A model generated the notes under the pieces. That model was given only the letters and a program-made list of their open reading frames with translations. It was not told the DNA's origin and did no database searches. Shown here piece by piece: positions 26,533 to 35,830 of a stretch of DNA of 64,000 nt. Both the position numbers and the translations under genes were made by a program. The stretch comes from Puniceicoccus vermicola (lineage in GTDB: Bacteria; Verrucomicrobiota; Verrucomicrobiia; Opitutales; Puniceicoccaceae), in assembly GCF_014230055.1 (NCBI RefSeq), contig NZ_JACHVA010000076.1:36997-100996 (forward strand). Direction: 5' to 3'. The first letter of the stretch is position 1. Every line of letters starts with the position of its first letter.

Positions 26533-27552
26533 TCAGTGGCGCTCGGCAGGATCTCCTACTTTTTGGCTATAGGCTTTTGGAGGCATCCCGTAGGCGTTTT
26601 TAAACGCACGGGAAAAGGCAAACGGAGATTCAAAGCCAGTGCGGGCGGACACCTCGCCAACGCTAAGGGTCGTTTTTTGGAGGAGCTTCGCCGCTTCTGA
26701 TAGTCGGGATTCCCGGATGTATCGGCCGAGGCTCACTCCCAGACTATCGCGGAAGATGGTTCGTAGGTAGCTTGCAGAGTATCCCAGTTCCTGGGCAAGA
26801 TCGGAGAGGCTTGGAGCATCAGACAAATGGTTACGGATGTAATCATTGATTTGTTCCAGGATGACGTCCCGGGAATGGTCCGGTGTCTGAGAATGGGATT
26901 GCTCCGGGGGGATCCCAGGGAGGGAGACCATATGCCGCAAGAAGCGGGAAAGATGGTAGGAGATTGCCAAAGTGTCTTTTCGCTGCGAACCGGGTCGAGT
27001 GTACGGTTTGAGGGCTCTTTGCAGGAGGTGGGCACTCTCGATGTCGAGATGCCGGGGGGTGTCCTGTAGGGGAGCGAGAAAATCCGAATGAGCGATGTCA
27101 AAGGTGATGAAGAGCCAGTCGAGGTTTTGGGCTTCGACATCCATATAGTGATGAAACTGGTTGGGGAAGATGAGGGCGGAGCTGCCGGGGGAGAAATGAT
27201 AGCTGTTCCCTCCGATCCTCACAGGGCCGCTTCCTTGTAGAGCCAGAACGAGCTCAAATCGATGGTGGAAGTTGTTGCTCACTCCTTCGGGACGAAACGC
27301 CGATACATCCGTTCGCTCGAAAAAAATGATATTGTTGGGAGCCTCGGACTCTTCGACTTTTAGGCCGGTAAATAGGCTCTCGGGAGGGGGGATCTTCCCC
27401 ATTAGTTCGCAGATCGGCTGCAAGATCGAATCTGGCTCCGAAGCGGAAACGTCGACTGGACTTTCCCCGGCGGGCTCGGTCCGGAGGGCGCTTGATTTTC
27501 GGGCGGAGGGCTTTGGCATGGGTGTTTGCGAGGGAGGCACGGATCTGAGCAT
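26533..27552 (-). CDS. AraC-family transcription regulator
   Basis: 339 residues. A Pro/Ser-rich N-terminal extension (1-45) is followed by a cupin-type sensor (NNFHHRFELVLALQGSGPVRIGGNSYHFSPGSSALIFPNQFHHYMDVEAQNLDWLFITFDI) and a C-terminal AraC HTH pair (PSLSDLAQELGYSASYLRTIFRDSLGVSLGRYIRESRLSEAAKLLQKTTLSVGEVSARTGFESPFAFSRAFKNAYGMPPKAYSQ). It shares the WLFITFD segment with the AraC protein at 25563-26489, so the two are related. The ATG at 27552 is used; an internal ATG at 27519 would drop 11 residues. Target genes are unknown; the nearby glycan enzymes are candidates. Confidence 0.92.
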   Translation of the reverse strand: MLRSVPPSQTPMPKPSARKSSALRTEPAGESPVDVSASEPDSILQPICELMGKIPPPESLFTGLKVEESEAPNNIIFFERTDVSAFRPEGVSNNFHHRFELVLALQGSGPVRIGGNSYHFSPGSSALIFPNQFHHYMDVEAQNLDWLFITFDIAHSDFLAPLQDTPRHLDIESAHLLQRALKPYTRPGSQRKDTLAISYHLSRFLRHMVSLPGIPPEQSHSQTPDHSRDVILEQINDYIRNHLSDAPSLSDLAQELGYSASYLRTIFRDSLGVSLGRYIRESRLSEAAKLLQKTTLSVGEVSARTGFESPFAFSRAFKNAYGMPPKAYSQKVGDPAERH

Positions 27553-28121
27553 TTCAAGTTTGGCCCTGAACCAAGCCGTTTCTTTTTCTCTCTGCTCCGG
27601 GTTGCCTCTGCAACATTATTGTCGGCGGGTGGTTTCAGAATTACGCACCGATCAAATCGTGTGACTCAATTTCTGAACCGCGAAAGATGGGATTCCCATG
27701 GAGAGACAGAAAATGGGGATGAAGAGTCGGAAATAAGTAACTAAATGAACACGAGCCTTCACATTCTCACGAATCACTTCGAAGCGCCAGCTGGCCTTTC
27801 ATTTACACTACGCAAACACTATCACGCCTGGAATCTGATTCTGAATGGGGTCGGGCTGCCGGAAGTCTTCGGCGTTCCTTCTCCCTCGAGTGAGGGCGGC
27901 AATCTGTCGGTGGGGCAGAGGCAATCAGTGTAAAGCTTGCGGATTCGGGTTATGGTTTTTGCTGAGAGGCAGCGAAGGGCGCTGAAAGCAACCCTTCCAC
28001 TGTGAAAACGTACCACAGGCTGCCAGCCTGTGTCGGCGGTCAGGCGGATTCTGGGCTTCGGCGGCTAGGTTCGAAGTTTGAGGAAATCCGAGCAACGGAG
28101 GTCTGGCGGATGCCAGGATTG
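27553..28121. other. Intergenic region with palindrome
   Basis: 570 bases between the second AraC gene and the DUF2293 gene. It contains a perfect 9-bp inverted repeat with a 1-base centre, CACAGGCTGCCAGCCTGTG (28014-28032), close to the 3' end of the DUF2293 gene. A 62-codon open frame at 27745-27933 has no domain or signal and I do not call it a gene. Confidence 0.5.
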
Positions 28122-28805
28122 TTATCTATCGCTGGTCTGAAGCGCTTTTTGCAAAGGGCAGTTTTCCACATCGATGCGGGTGCCCTGTCGGTAGCCGGCG
28201 AGGAGGCATTTGGATTCTTGGGCGAGCATGCGCCGAACTTCACGGCGCGCACCTTTCTGTCGGGGGATGTGCATGTGGTCGTAGGCCGTGGTTTGGTGGC
28301 GGAGCCAGGCGATGGTGGCGGCCTCGGCGCGTTTCTCGATGGGGATGCGCTGAGTGCGGGCGACGGTGCCGCTGCCGACCGGGGTGGCGTGATTTCCAAT
28401 GAGGTCGGCGAGCCGTTTGGCCAGCAATTCGTAACGGGGGTGGAAGCCGAGATAGTCGATCAGGGCTTGCTTGAAATCTTCCTGGTAGGCGGATTCTTGA
28501 CGGGCGCGTCGGGCGCGGGATTGTTCCAGTTTGCGGGTGTAGGCCGGATCCGCGCGTTCCGTTTCCAGGGCGAGGCGTAGAGCCTCGATCCGCTTCGCCG
28601 GGGCCCAGATGCCGCGGGAGAATACCTTCCGGCCTTTCTTCTCCTTCACGATCCAGTGCGGACCATCCGCCTTAATGCGGCGACTCAGCGCCGCGTCGCC
28701 GGGCGGCAGCAGTTCCCAGCCCGCGGGGACGGCCAGCAAATTCCCTTGGACCGTGAAGACGTGACGCGGTTTCGGGGAGGGGCGAACTTCGATCGTCTCG
28801 GGCAT
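28122..28805 (-). CDS. DUF2293 domain protein
   Basis: 227 residues, basic and soluble. The N-terminal part reads FTVQGNLLAVPAGWELLPPGDAALSRRIKADGPHWIVKEKKGRKVFSRGIWAP. The C-terminal part carries the DUF2293 signature: AATIAWLRHQTTAYDHMHIPRQKGARREVRRMLAQESKCLLAGYR. DUF2293 occurs in bacteria and fungi; its function is unknown, though its charged helices and conserved Arg/His residues suggest nucleic acid binding. It stands alone, with no neighbour in the same direction, so the context does not help. Confidence 0.8.
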   Translation of the reverse strand: MPETIEVRPSPKPRHVFTVQGNLLAVPAGWELLPPGDAALSRRIKADGPHWIVKEKKGRKVFSRGIWAPAKRIEALRLALETERADPAYTRKLEQSRARRARQESAYQEDFKQALIDYLGFHPRYELLAKRLADLIGNHATPVGSGTVARTQRIPIEKRAEAATIAWLRHQTTAYDHMHIPRQKGARREVRRMLAQESKCLLAGYRQGTRIDVENCPLQKALQTSDR

Positions 28806-29108
28806 TCCCCTTGGTGCCGGGGAGGGGGGTGGATTTCAATGCGGAAGTGGGCTATGGTGGGATGGATTGCGTCACAATCTTACGCAAAGCGGCCTAAAGG
28901 ACGGACAGCAAACCGGAGAGGCAGGTAAAGGAAAAGTGGATGGTATTTTGTCGTATGGAGGAGGGGCGGATGGGAAATCTGCTCTGTTTTGGGTGGTTCT
29001 CTTCATGAATAGCCGATTGGTTGGGAAATTGCCCCATACTTGGGTTGACAGGAACGGAGATTGTTTGATTTTAATGGCAACTTAGTGCCAATAAGAAATA
29101 GGTTATTT

Positions 29109-30188
29109 ATGAACCATCAGATTAGTTATTTTCCGATCGCCCGGGTTTTCCGGTCGCGCATTCGTATTTCCGTAGCGGCCATCCTTGCTGTCGTTCTGAA
29201 TTCACCGACGATGGGACAGTTGAGCACGTCGGGAGGGTATTCGGCGAGTGAGGTGTTTTCGACGGGTGGAGACGCGATCGTGTCGTATCGAACGGGGGCT
29301 GATGGAAATCTTTACTATATGACCGCGATTTCGGGCTATCTGATGGGTGGAGTTTATCGTTGGGATGGAGTGAGTAGTTCTTCTGTATTCTCGCCTCCTT
29401 CGGATGGAAAAGTGTATTACAATGGAGCGAGTGTCGTTTCAGTGAACAATACGGTTTATTTTAATTATAGCACTAGCTCTCCTGGCTACTATGTGAGAGG
29501 TTATAACACTTCCACAAACTCGTTGGGGAGTGCTACGGAGACCCCAAATTATGCTTTGGCTTCTGGGGGCGCTGCGAATCCAAGCTCGTTGTGGATCGAT
29601 AGTGGTTCGTCGGGCGGGACAGATTTGAGTTATGCCAATACAGATTCCGATGGGGCGATCATTGGTGGTGTTACTTCAATAGGAACGGTCGCGGGCAATT
29701 CTGGGCCCTTGGGGTTTGATAGTGCCGGCAACCTTTACTACGCGCAAGGGTATGGAGCCAGTAACTTGTATGGGTGGAGTGCGGTCCAAGTTGCCTCGGC
29801 AATTTCCGATCCGGTCAATAACGCGCTTTCCGTCGCCAATGCGGTTCTGGCCTATGATTGGAGCTCAGGTTATGCTGGATACGGAGGGTCCAGCATCGCC
29901 TTCGATGACGCAGGAGATCTTTATTTAACTCTGACCGACTTCATGAATTCATCGGTACTCGTCCAGTTTGCCATGGACGGTTTCTCGGTGTCAGGATCTA
30001 CCGAAATCGCCAGTTCCTCCGGCCGTCTGGGGGAAGTCGTTTTTGAAGACGGACAGCTATTTGTTGCGAATGATGACGGGATCTATTCTCTGGTTCAAGT
30101 GCCGGAACCCGCGCATGCAGCCTTATTTCTCCTGAGTGCCGTGGCTGTCTTTGTCGTTCGTCGTCGTAAGCGTGAGGGAGTTTCGTAA
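29109..30188 (+). CDS. PEP-CTERM-type secreted beta-propeller-like protein
   Basis: 359 residues. A long signal peptide (to about residue 38, TMGQ) is followed by a Gly/Ser/Asn/Tyr-rich repeat region with blade-like motifs (ADGNLYYMT, DSAGNLYYAQGYG, DDAGDLYLTLTDF, EDGQLFVANDDGIYSL). The C-terminus is a classic PEP-CTERM signal: VPEPAHAA, a hydrophobic helix (LFLLSAVAVFVV) and RRRKR. It is the first gene of a three-gene operon: its TAA overlaps the next ATG as TAATG. ATG 29109 is chosen since the signal peptide begins there. Likely sorted to the cell surface by an exosortase encoded elsewhere; function unknown. Confidence 0.82.
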   Translation: MNHQISYFPIARVFRSRIRISVAAILAVVLNSPTMGQLSTSGGYSASEVFSTGGDAIVSYRTGADGNLYYMTAISGYLMGGVYRWDGVSSSSVFSPPSDGKVYYNGASVVSVNNTVYFNYSTSSPGYYVRGYNTSTNSLGSATETPNYALASGGAANPSSLWIDSGSSGGTDLSYANTDSDGAIIGGVTSIGTVAGNSGPLGFDSAGNLYYAQGYGASNLYGWSAVQVASAISDPVNNALSVANAVLAYDWSSGYAGYGGSSIAFDDAGDLYLTLTDFMNSSVLVQFAMDGFSVSGSTEIASSSGRLGEVVFEDGQLFVANDDGIYSLVQVPEPAHAALFLLSAVAVFVVRRRKREGVS

Positions 30189-31549
30189 TGAAACGCAATC
30201 CCTGTCATTTTGCCTTGATGGCGGCAGGGCTTGTCCTCTTCGGGAAGCTTTCTCTTTTTGCGCAGCCCTATTCCGGGCTTTGGGAAGATGACGAGAACCT
30301 TTATGATGCTCCTATCCCAGGATGGGTAGGGCCTCTTGGGGATGGAGTTGCACCGAAGGCTCCTTCGGAGGATGATACAGCCGATGACGATGAGATCACC
30401 GAAGGGGAGGGAGACGATCTTTCGACGTTTGAGAACTCGATAAATCCTCTCTTTCTCGCTTGGGCGGATTACGTCGAAGAGTATGTGTTTAACGAGTTTA
30501 CGGTAGATCCATACTGGAGTTATGCCAGTCAGGCTTTGGGCCCAGCCAGCGGAGACGCCTACGGAGTGGTCTCATTGGGAGACTTGGAGCAAATCGATTT
30601 GGATAATGAACTTGAACCTGGTTCCTTGACTTTGAGATTTGCTGAGCCCATTCGGAATTTGGCGGGAGCGGATTTCGCTGTCTTCGAGAATGGATTTCTC
30701 GATGCGGCGACTGCCTCGGATGATTTTCCGAAGATTTCTGCGGAGCTTGCCTATGTTGAAGTCTCAACGAATGGGGTGGAGTTTGTACGTTTTCCCGCGA
30801 TTTCCGGGACGGAGGATTCGGTCGGGGGCTACGGTTCGGTGGATCCCACCAAGCTCTACAACCTCGTCGGGAAGCACGCCAATGCTTATCAGCGGAGTTG
30901 GGGAACTCCGTTTGATCTGTCGGATTTGGAGGGAACCGATCCGGTGGTTAACGGACTCGTGGATCTGGACGATATCCGATATATTCGGATTGTGGACATT
31001 CCGGGCAGTGGCGATTTTTTGGATAGCCTGGGGAATCCAATTTACGATGCGTGGCCAACCTATGGGAGTGGTGGGGCTGACATCGATGCGCTCGGTCTGA
31101 TTAGTCAGGAGCTTTCTTTCGAGGATTGGACTGGGGATGAAAACTTGAGTCCTGAGTTGGATAAGGATGGAGATGGGATTAGCAATTTTGGGGAGTATGC
31201 CTTTCGATTGAACCCGAATCAGCCCGACTCCGAGCCGCCTTTTCGCATGGAAGTCGATGAAGATGGAGGATTGTATTTCCGCTTTCGCCGCGATCAGCGA
31301 AATTCGGATGTTCGCTACGTTGTCGAAATGACGGAGGATCTTCGGGATTCGGAGGCTTGGTTTGGAATAGCGGAGTTTGGTCCGCTTGATGCTGAAAATA
31401 TTTTAGCAGTGGACGAAGTTTTGGGAGTGGAAGAAATATGGATGGCCGATCAAGCAAGCGTGGGAGTTCTTCAGGAGGTGAGAGTGCAGGTGCCGGAATT
31501 GCTGGCTGTTCCCCGGTTCTATCGGGTCCGATTGGAGGAGGCGGAATGA
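30188..31549 (+). CDS. Secreted surface protein with calcium-binding-type tail
   Basis: 453 residues. Signal peptide 1-25 (ends LSLFAQ). The main domain has the conserved run GSLTLRFAEPIRNLAGADFAVFENGF ... SAELAYVEVSTNGVEFVRFPA ... WPTYGSGGADIDALGLIS, shared with a family of surface proteins often found near TonB-dependent receptors; that association is a recollection, not checked. A DKDGDGISNFGEYAFRLNP segment (about 320-338) is a thrombospondin type 3-like calcium loop. The start overlaps the upstream stop (TAATG) and the stop overlaps the next start (ATGA). The strict coupling suggests the three products work together at the surface. Confidence 0.75.
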   Translation: MKRNPCHFALMAAGLVLFGKLSLFAQPYSGLWEDDENLYDAPIPGWVGPLGDGVAPKAPSEDDTADDDEITEGEGDDLSTFENSINPLFLAWADYVEEYVFNEFTVDPYWSYASQALGPASGDAYGVVSLGDLEQIDLDNELEPGSLTLRFAEPIRNLAGADFAVFENGFLDAATASDDFPKISAELAYVEVSTNGVEFVRFPAISGTEDSVGGYGSVDPTKLYNLVGKHANAYQRSWGTPFDLSDLEGTDPVVNGLVDLDDIRYIRIVDIPGSGDFLDSLGNPIYDAWPTYGSGGADIDALGLISQELSFEDWTGDENLSPELDKDGDGISNFGEYAFRLNPNQPDSEPPFRMEVDEDGGLYFRFRRDQRNSDVRYVVEMTEDLRDSEAWFGIAEFGPLDAENILAVDEVLGVEEIWMADQASVGVLQEVRVQVPELLAVPRFYRVRLEEAE

Positions 31550-32379
31550 GGAGGCACCGAGTTTCAGCATTCACTTTGATTGAACTGCTCCTCGTCGTGG
31601 CGGTGATTGGCCTCTTAGGTTCGATTTCTGTGGTTGCCGTGAGAAAGGTACGCTTTCAGGCCCACAAAGGAGAGTCCGCCAGCAATATTAGACAATTGGC
31701 CGTGGCGAATCAGATGTACGCGGCCGATCACGGTCGATTTGCGCCGAATTCCAACGTCGCAGACGATATCCACTGGCATGGACGCCGAGGTGATGATGGA
31801 AAGTTTACCGGAGAGGGAGGTTACCTAAGCGAATACTTGGAAGGGAACCGAGTTCGATTTTGTCCTGTTCTTGAAGAGTATGTCGAGTCCGAGGAGGGAG
31901 TTGAGTTCGATGAGGGGACGGGAGGTTACGGCTACAATTCTACCTATGTTGGTGGGGATCCTCTTCAATTGGATAAGAAGGTAGATCGGAATGCACAAAG
32001 GGGAAGCCTGACGCCTTGGTGGGCGAGCGGGAGTCGCCGCAACTATATTGATCAACCGTCGAGAGTGGTGATGTTTACTTCTACAGCTTTAGTGAAAAAC
32101 GGAGGAATCGTGGAGACGGGTACGAGTGCTCCCTATAAATCCATATCGCGTGGAGGACGTTTGCGTTCAGTGATGACCCCGACGGTGCATTTTCGTTTCA
32201 ACGGGGAGGCTCTTGTCGCTTGGGCAGATGGCCATGTGACTTTCGAGGAACCAAACGAAGCGTCTATCGCGCACAATGTTTACGGAGACGACAACTCCAT
32301 GTTCATGGTCGGTTGGTTTGGTCCAATTGAATGGAATGGCTATTGGAATCCGAATTACGAGGAAGAGAGGGCTTATTGA
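31546..32379 (+). CDS. Prepilin-type protein with H-X9-DG-like motif
   Basis: 277 residues. A short basic leader is followed by the prepilin helix AFTLIELLLVVAVIGLLGSISVVAVRKV with the conserved Glu5. The globular part includes ASNIRQLAVANQMYAADHGRFAPNSN and ends with VHFRFNGEALVAWADGHVTFEEPN, the signature of the pseudopilin family common in Verrucomicrobia and Planctomycetes. The ATG at 31546 overlaps the preceding stop. It is the last gene of the operon with the PEP-CTERM and surface proteins, so it may act in their export or display. A type II-like assembly system would be needed from elsewhere in the genome. Confidence 0.82.
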   Translation: MRRHRVSAFTLIELLLVVAVIGLLGSISVVAVRKVRFQAHKGESASNIRQLAVANQMYAADHGRFAPNSNVADDIHWHGRRGDDGKFTGEGGYLSEYLEGNRVRFCPVLEEYVESEEGVEFDEGTGGYGYNSTYVGGDPLQLDKKVDRNAQRGSLTPWWASGSRRNYIDQPSRVVMFTSTALVKNGGIVETGTSAPYKSISRGGRLRSVMTPTVHFRFNGEALVAWADGHVTFEEPNEASIAHNVYGDDNSMFMVGWFGPIEWNGYWNPNYEEERAY

Positions 32380-32444
32380 GTGAGAGCTCATGGCGTCCCG
32401 TCTCATCGAGCAGAGCTCGAAGCTACGGGATTTTGCCGATCCGA

Positions 32445-32927
32445 TCAGTGGTGATGATCGTGGGAGTGGATGCCCCAGGCCCAGAGTTTGCCGGACCAGA
32501 GAACCTCGTCGCCGGACTCGAAGGTCAGTTTGACTTTGTGATGCCCGTAAGGATCGAGGGTCGCTTCGGTGGGGCCGAAGACGGAGTATTCGTCGTTCCA
32601 AGTCAGGGTTTCGGTGCCGAAGCTTCCTTGGATTTGGACGACGGTTTCCGGAGTGGGGGGAGCGTCCATGGCCACGGCGAGGTGAGGACCCGCCCAGGCC
32701 AGTTCGATGGAGGTTTCTTGGCCGTCTAGGTCAAGGGTGTAGAGGGCGCCTTGGTATTGGCCACGCTCGGCGAGGTGGGACTGCTCTTCCTTCCAGGCGT
32801 TCATCAGGGGGATGTAGGCGACGACTCCGATGAGGAGGAGGGCGAAGAGAATGATGAGGGGGAGGCGGTAGTTGCGTCCCTTGGGATCGAGGGTGCGGGG
32901 TTCGTCCGAAAACTGAGGGGTGGGCAT
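32445..32927 (-). CDS. Membrane-anchored protein with His-rich tail
   Basis: 160 residues, family not recognised but reminiscent of FixH-like proteins of cytochrome oxidase assembly. One membrane helix at about 24-45 (LPLIILFALLLIGVVAYIPLMNAW), then an outward beta-sandwich-like domain (ALYTLDLDGQETSIELAWAGPHLAVAMDAPPTPETVVQIQG... ATLDPYGHHKVKLTFESGDEVLWSGKLWAWG). The tail HSHDHHH could bind metal. ATG 32927 is preferred to a TTG six codons earlier. It converges on the pseudopilin gene. Metal or copper handling is only a guess. Confidence 0.65.
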   Translation of the reverse strand: MPTPQFSDEPRTLDPKGRNYRLPLIILFALLLIGVVAYIPLMNAWKEEQSHLAERGQYQGALYTLDLDGQETSIELAWAGPHLAVAMDAPPTPETVVQIQGSFGTETLTWNDEYSVFGPTEATLDPYGHHKVKLTFESGDEVLWSGKLWAWGIHSHDHHH

Positions 32928-33000
32928 GACAGTCGAAGGGTGCAAATGAAATTGACTTTCAAATTAACGAATTTTGAGGCGGGTGAAAAGTCTGTTCTTT

Positions 33001-33070
33001 GTCGGTGAGTCGGTGAGTCGGTGAGTCGGTGAGTCGGTGAGTCGGGTAGTCCGTGGGTCGGTAGTCGGGG
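33001..33070. repeat. Octamer tandem repeat (GTCGGTGA)
   Basis: Five perfect copies of GTCGGTGA (33001-33040) followed by three degraded copies, ending in a G-run. It lies between divergently read genes. The same word family recurs at 44751-44877 and 63528-63632. Confidence 0.95.
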
Positions 33071-33223
33071 GGGGGTGCTGCGGTGGAGGCGCTCTCTTGG
33101 CTGAGTTGATTGGGGAGAGCCGTTTCGAAGATTCGCTCCGCGCATCATCTCCTGTTCTCTACGTTCCTTCTCCCAAGGAATTCCCTTGTCCATGAAGCGA
33201 CGACGGTGCATTCCCAGAAGGGT

Positions 33224-35755
33224 ATGGCAGACCAGGATAATGTAGGACAATCGGGAGGACTTCAACTTGACGAGGATGGGCAGGAATTGCGCCCTCAGTT
33301 GGTCCTTCCACCGAATCTGCAGAAGGCCATTGAGCGTAGTGGCCAAGCGGTGGTGAAGCTGGAGTTGCGGGTGGGTGAGGAGTCGGTGGCGCCGGAAAAT
33401 CTTGATCGGGGAGCGGGCTATGCCTTCTCGGAGGGGGCCGCCAAAGTGCTGTGGATGCTGGAGAACTGGTGTGGACGCTGGCCGGGGAGTATTCTTCAGC
33501 TTTCGACCGAGCGTCTGCAGGAGTTGCGATCGATGGCGGGTGGGGAGCCGATTTTTAAAATGCACGGGTCTGACGAGCCTTTGCAGGCTTTTTCGGAACC
33601 GTTGCTCTGGCTCGCCGAGCAGGCGCGCAAGAGTAAGGAGGGGCAACCCTCTCCGGCAGCGAAGCCGAAGCCGGCGGTGAGGAAACCCGCGGCCTCTTCG
33701 GCGCGGAATGTGCGTTCGGAAGAGTCCTCGGGAGTCACTCCGGGAACGATCGATGGATCGGAGCATTTTCTGGCGATTCAGTTGCCGTCTCCCGAGCATT
33801 CCGCCTACGAGGAGGTCCGGGAGCGAGTGAAGTCCGACCGCTTCAAACTGGAGCCGTCCAATCGCAAATGGTGGTTGCGTGATCGAGCGAGGGTGTTGGA
33901 ATTTTTAGCGAAACACGGCGATGACATTGAATATCGCTGGCGCCTGAAGCCGACGGACAATTTTCGCAAACGCACGTCCAAAATCCGCTATCTCGAGCCG
34001 AAGATTTCGGTGAAAGCGAGCGGAAAGAATGAGGGTGAATATACGGTCGCCGTCGATTGGAAGGGGGCCTCGGAGGAAGAGGTCCTCGACGCCGTGCGCA
34101 AAGGGAAATCGCACGTCGAGTCCGGGAAGCGCGTTTATCTGGTGAAGCCGGAGAAAGTAGAGGAGGTACGCCAGCTGAAAGAGAAAGTTCGGGCGGCGAG
34201 CGGGGCGATGGATCCCTTTGCCTCTTTTTCCGAATCCAATGGCAAGTTTCGCGTCAAGGGCGAGGCCCTGCCCGTGGTCGAGGAAACGCTGTCGGAGATC
34301 GACCCCGAATGGGTTTCCCCTGAGGAGTGGAAGGAGAGTGTGAAGCGTCTGCGCGATCCGGATGCCGTGGAGATTCCGGATCTTCCCGATTCGATCGGAT
34401 CGCGACTGCGTGGATACCAGAAGATCGGAGTGGCTTGGTTCTGGAATCTACACCAGAACCGTCTCGGGGGATTGCTGGCCGATGAGATGGGGCTCGGGAA
34501 AACCGTCCAGAGTCTCGGGTTGCTGGGAACCCTCGCCCGTACCGCGACCAAACCGGCCTTGGTCATCTGCCCGGCTTCGCTGGTCGAGAACTGGGTGCAC
34601 GAGGCCCGCGAGTTCCTGCCCTCGCTGCGTGCGCATGGATACCGTGGGGCATCGCGGGATCTCGATTTTCCGTCTCTGGGCGGCAACGATTTGATCGTGA
34701 CCTCGTATGGAACTCTCCGGGCCGACCGAGCCTTGTTCCTGAAAACGGAATTCTCGACGGTGATTGCCGACGAGGCTCAACATTTCAAAAATCCTTCGAC
34801 CGAGACGGCACGCGTCATTCGTCGACTGCAGGGTGAGTCTCGCTTCGCTCTTACGGGGACGCCGATCGAGAACTCGATTGCCGACTTGGCGGGCATTGGT
34901 CGTTTCGCCCTGCCCACTCTTTTCGGCGGGCGGCGGCCGACGTCGAAGCTCGATGTCGAAACGACGATGGCGCAAGTGCGCCCCTATCTTCTCCGCCGGA
35001 CCAAGGCCGAGGTGCTGACCGATCTTCCGGAGAAGTGGGAATCGAGACGTTTCGTAGCCCTGAGCGACGAGCAGGAAAGCCTCTACCGAGAGATCCGGGC
35101 CAAGACCGAGCAGCGCCTCTACGCCCTTCGGGCCGCCGGGGCCAAGGGCGGCCGGATGACCGCCGAACTCTGGACAGAGCTGTTGCGTCTGCGTCAGGCA
35201 ACGGCGGAGCCACGCATTCTCAATCCCGATCTGCCCCGGAAGGCGTCGGCGAAGGCCGAGGGCCTTATGGAAATTATCAAAGAAGCGATGGATGGCGGCA
35301 GTCGTCTCCTCGTCTTCTCCCAGTTTACGAAGACGCTCGGGTGGCTCCGACAGGACCTGGAGGCCGAGGGCATCGCCTACGCCTATCTCGACGGTTCGAC
35401 CCGAAATCGGCAGGCGCTGGTCGATCGTTTTAATGAAGACGAGTCCATTCCGGTGTTCCTTCTCTCCCTAAAGGCTGGCGGGACCGGGCTGAATCTGACC
35501 GGAGCCGATACGGTGGTTCATTATGATCCGTGGTGGAATCCCGCCGCCGAGGCGCAGGCTACCGACCGAGCCCACCGGATTGGCCAGACCCGTAAGGTGC
35601 AGTCGATCAAACTCATTGGAACGGGGACGGTAGAGGAAAAAGTTTTGCAGATGCAGGACGAGAAACGGGAGCTGCTCGGCAATCTCTTTGGCGGGGAAGG
35701 GGACTCCGAGTCGGTGATGAACCTGGAATCCTTGGTCGAGCTTTTGGAAAGCTGA
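33224..35755 (+). CDS. SNF2-family DEAD/DEAH-type helicase
   Basis: 843 residues. The first 370 residues are a family-specific N-terminal region with a low-complexity Pro/Ala/Lys stretch near 185-200. The SNF2 motor follows: Walker A DEMGLGKT (420-427), Walker B/DEAQ (516-519), ALTGTPIENS, LVFSQFTKTLGWL and motif VI DRAHRIGQTRKVQSIKLI. It is a DNA translocase that probably remodels protein-DNA or RNA polymerase complexes (RapA/HepA-like); the exact role cannot be fixed. ATG 33224 has AGAAGG just upstream; an in-frame TTG 38 codons earlier runs through sequence without homology. It stands alone, with the hairpin-repeat array behind it. Confidence 0.9.
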   Translation: MADQDNVGQSGGLQLDEDGQELRPQLVLPPNLQKAIERSGQAVVKLELRVGEESVAPENLDRGAGYAFSEGAAKVLWMLENWCGRWPGSILQLSTERLQELRSMAGGEPIFKMHGSDEPLQAFSEPLLWLAEQARKSKEGQPSPAAKPKPAVRKPAASSARNVRSEESSGVTPGTIDGSEHFLAIQLPSPEHSAYEEVRERVKSDRFKLEPSNRKWWLRDRARVLEFLAKHGDDIEYRWRLKPTDNFRKRTSKIRYLEPKISVKASGKNEGEYTVAVDWKGASEEEVLDAVRKGKSHVESGKRVYLVKPEKVEEVRQLKEKVRAASGAMDPFASFSESNGKFRVKGEALPVVEETLSEIDPEWVSPEEWKESVKRLRDPDAVEIPDLPDSIGSRLRGYQKIGVAWFWNLHQNRLGGLLADEMGLGKTVQSLGLLGTLARTATKPALVICPASLVENWVHEAREFLPSLRAHGYRGASRDLDFPSLGGNDLIVTSYGTLRADRALFLKTEFSTVIADEAQHFKNPSTETARVIRRLQGESRFALTGTPIENSIADLAGIGRFALPTLFGGRRPTSKLDVETTMAQVRPYLLRRTKAEVLTDLPEKWESRRFVALSDEQESLYREIRAKTEQRLYALRAAGAKGGRMTAELWTELLRLRQATAEPRILNPDLPRKASAKAEGLMEIIKEAMDGGSRLLVFSQFTKTLGWLRQDLEAEGIAYAYLDGSTRNRQALVDRFNEDESIPVFLLSLKAGGTGLNLTGADTVVHYDPWWNPAAEAQATDRAHRIGQTRKVQSIKLIGTGTVEEKVLQMQDEKRELLGNLFGGEGDSESVMNLESLVELLES

Positions 35756-35830
35756 TGCGGGGTCTTTTAGTATCGGGATTGCTTTAGCTGCCGATTTGAG
35801 TGTGGAGAAGGGAGCCGTTCAGTCGCGTGA

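Noticed and set aside
27745..27933. 62-codon open frame upstream of the DUF2293 gene
   Set aside because: No recognisable fold or signal, and it crosses palindromic intergenic sequence.
28806..29108. Cobalamin riboswitch before the PEP-CTERM/surface operon
   Set aside because: Considered because similar surface proteins can lie in B12 regulons, but no B12 box or conserved core was seen.
32804..33799. 331-codon minus-strand frame with repeated PTHRLTDSP words
   Set aside because: The repeats are a direct readout of the GTCGGTGA array, and the frame is antisense to the SNF2 gene.
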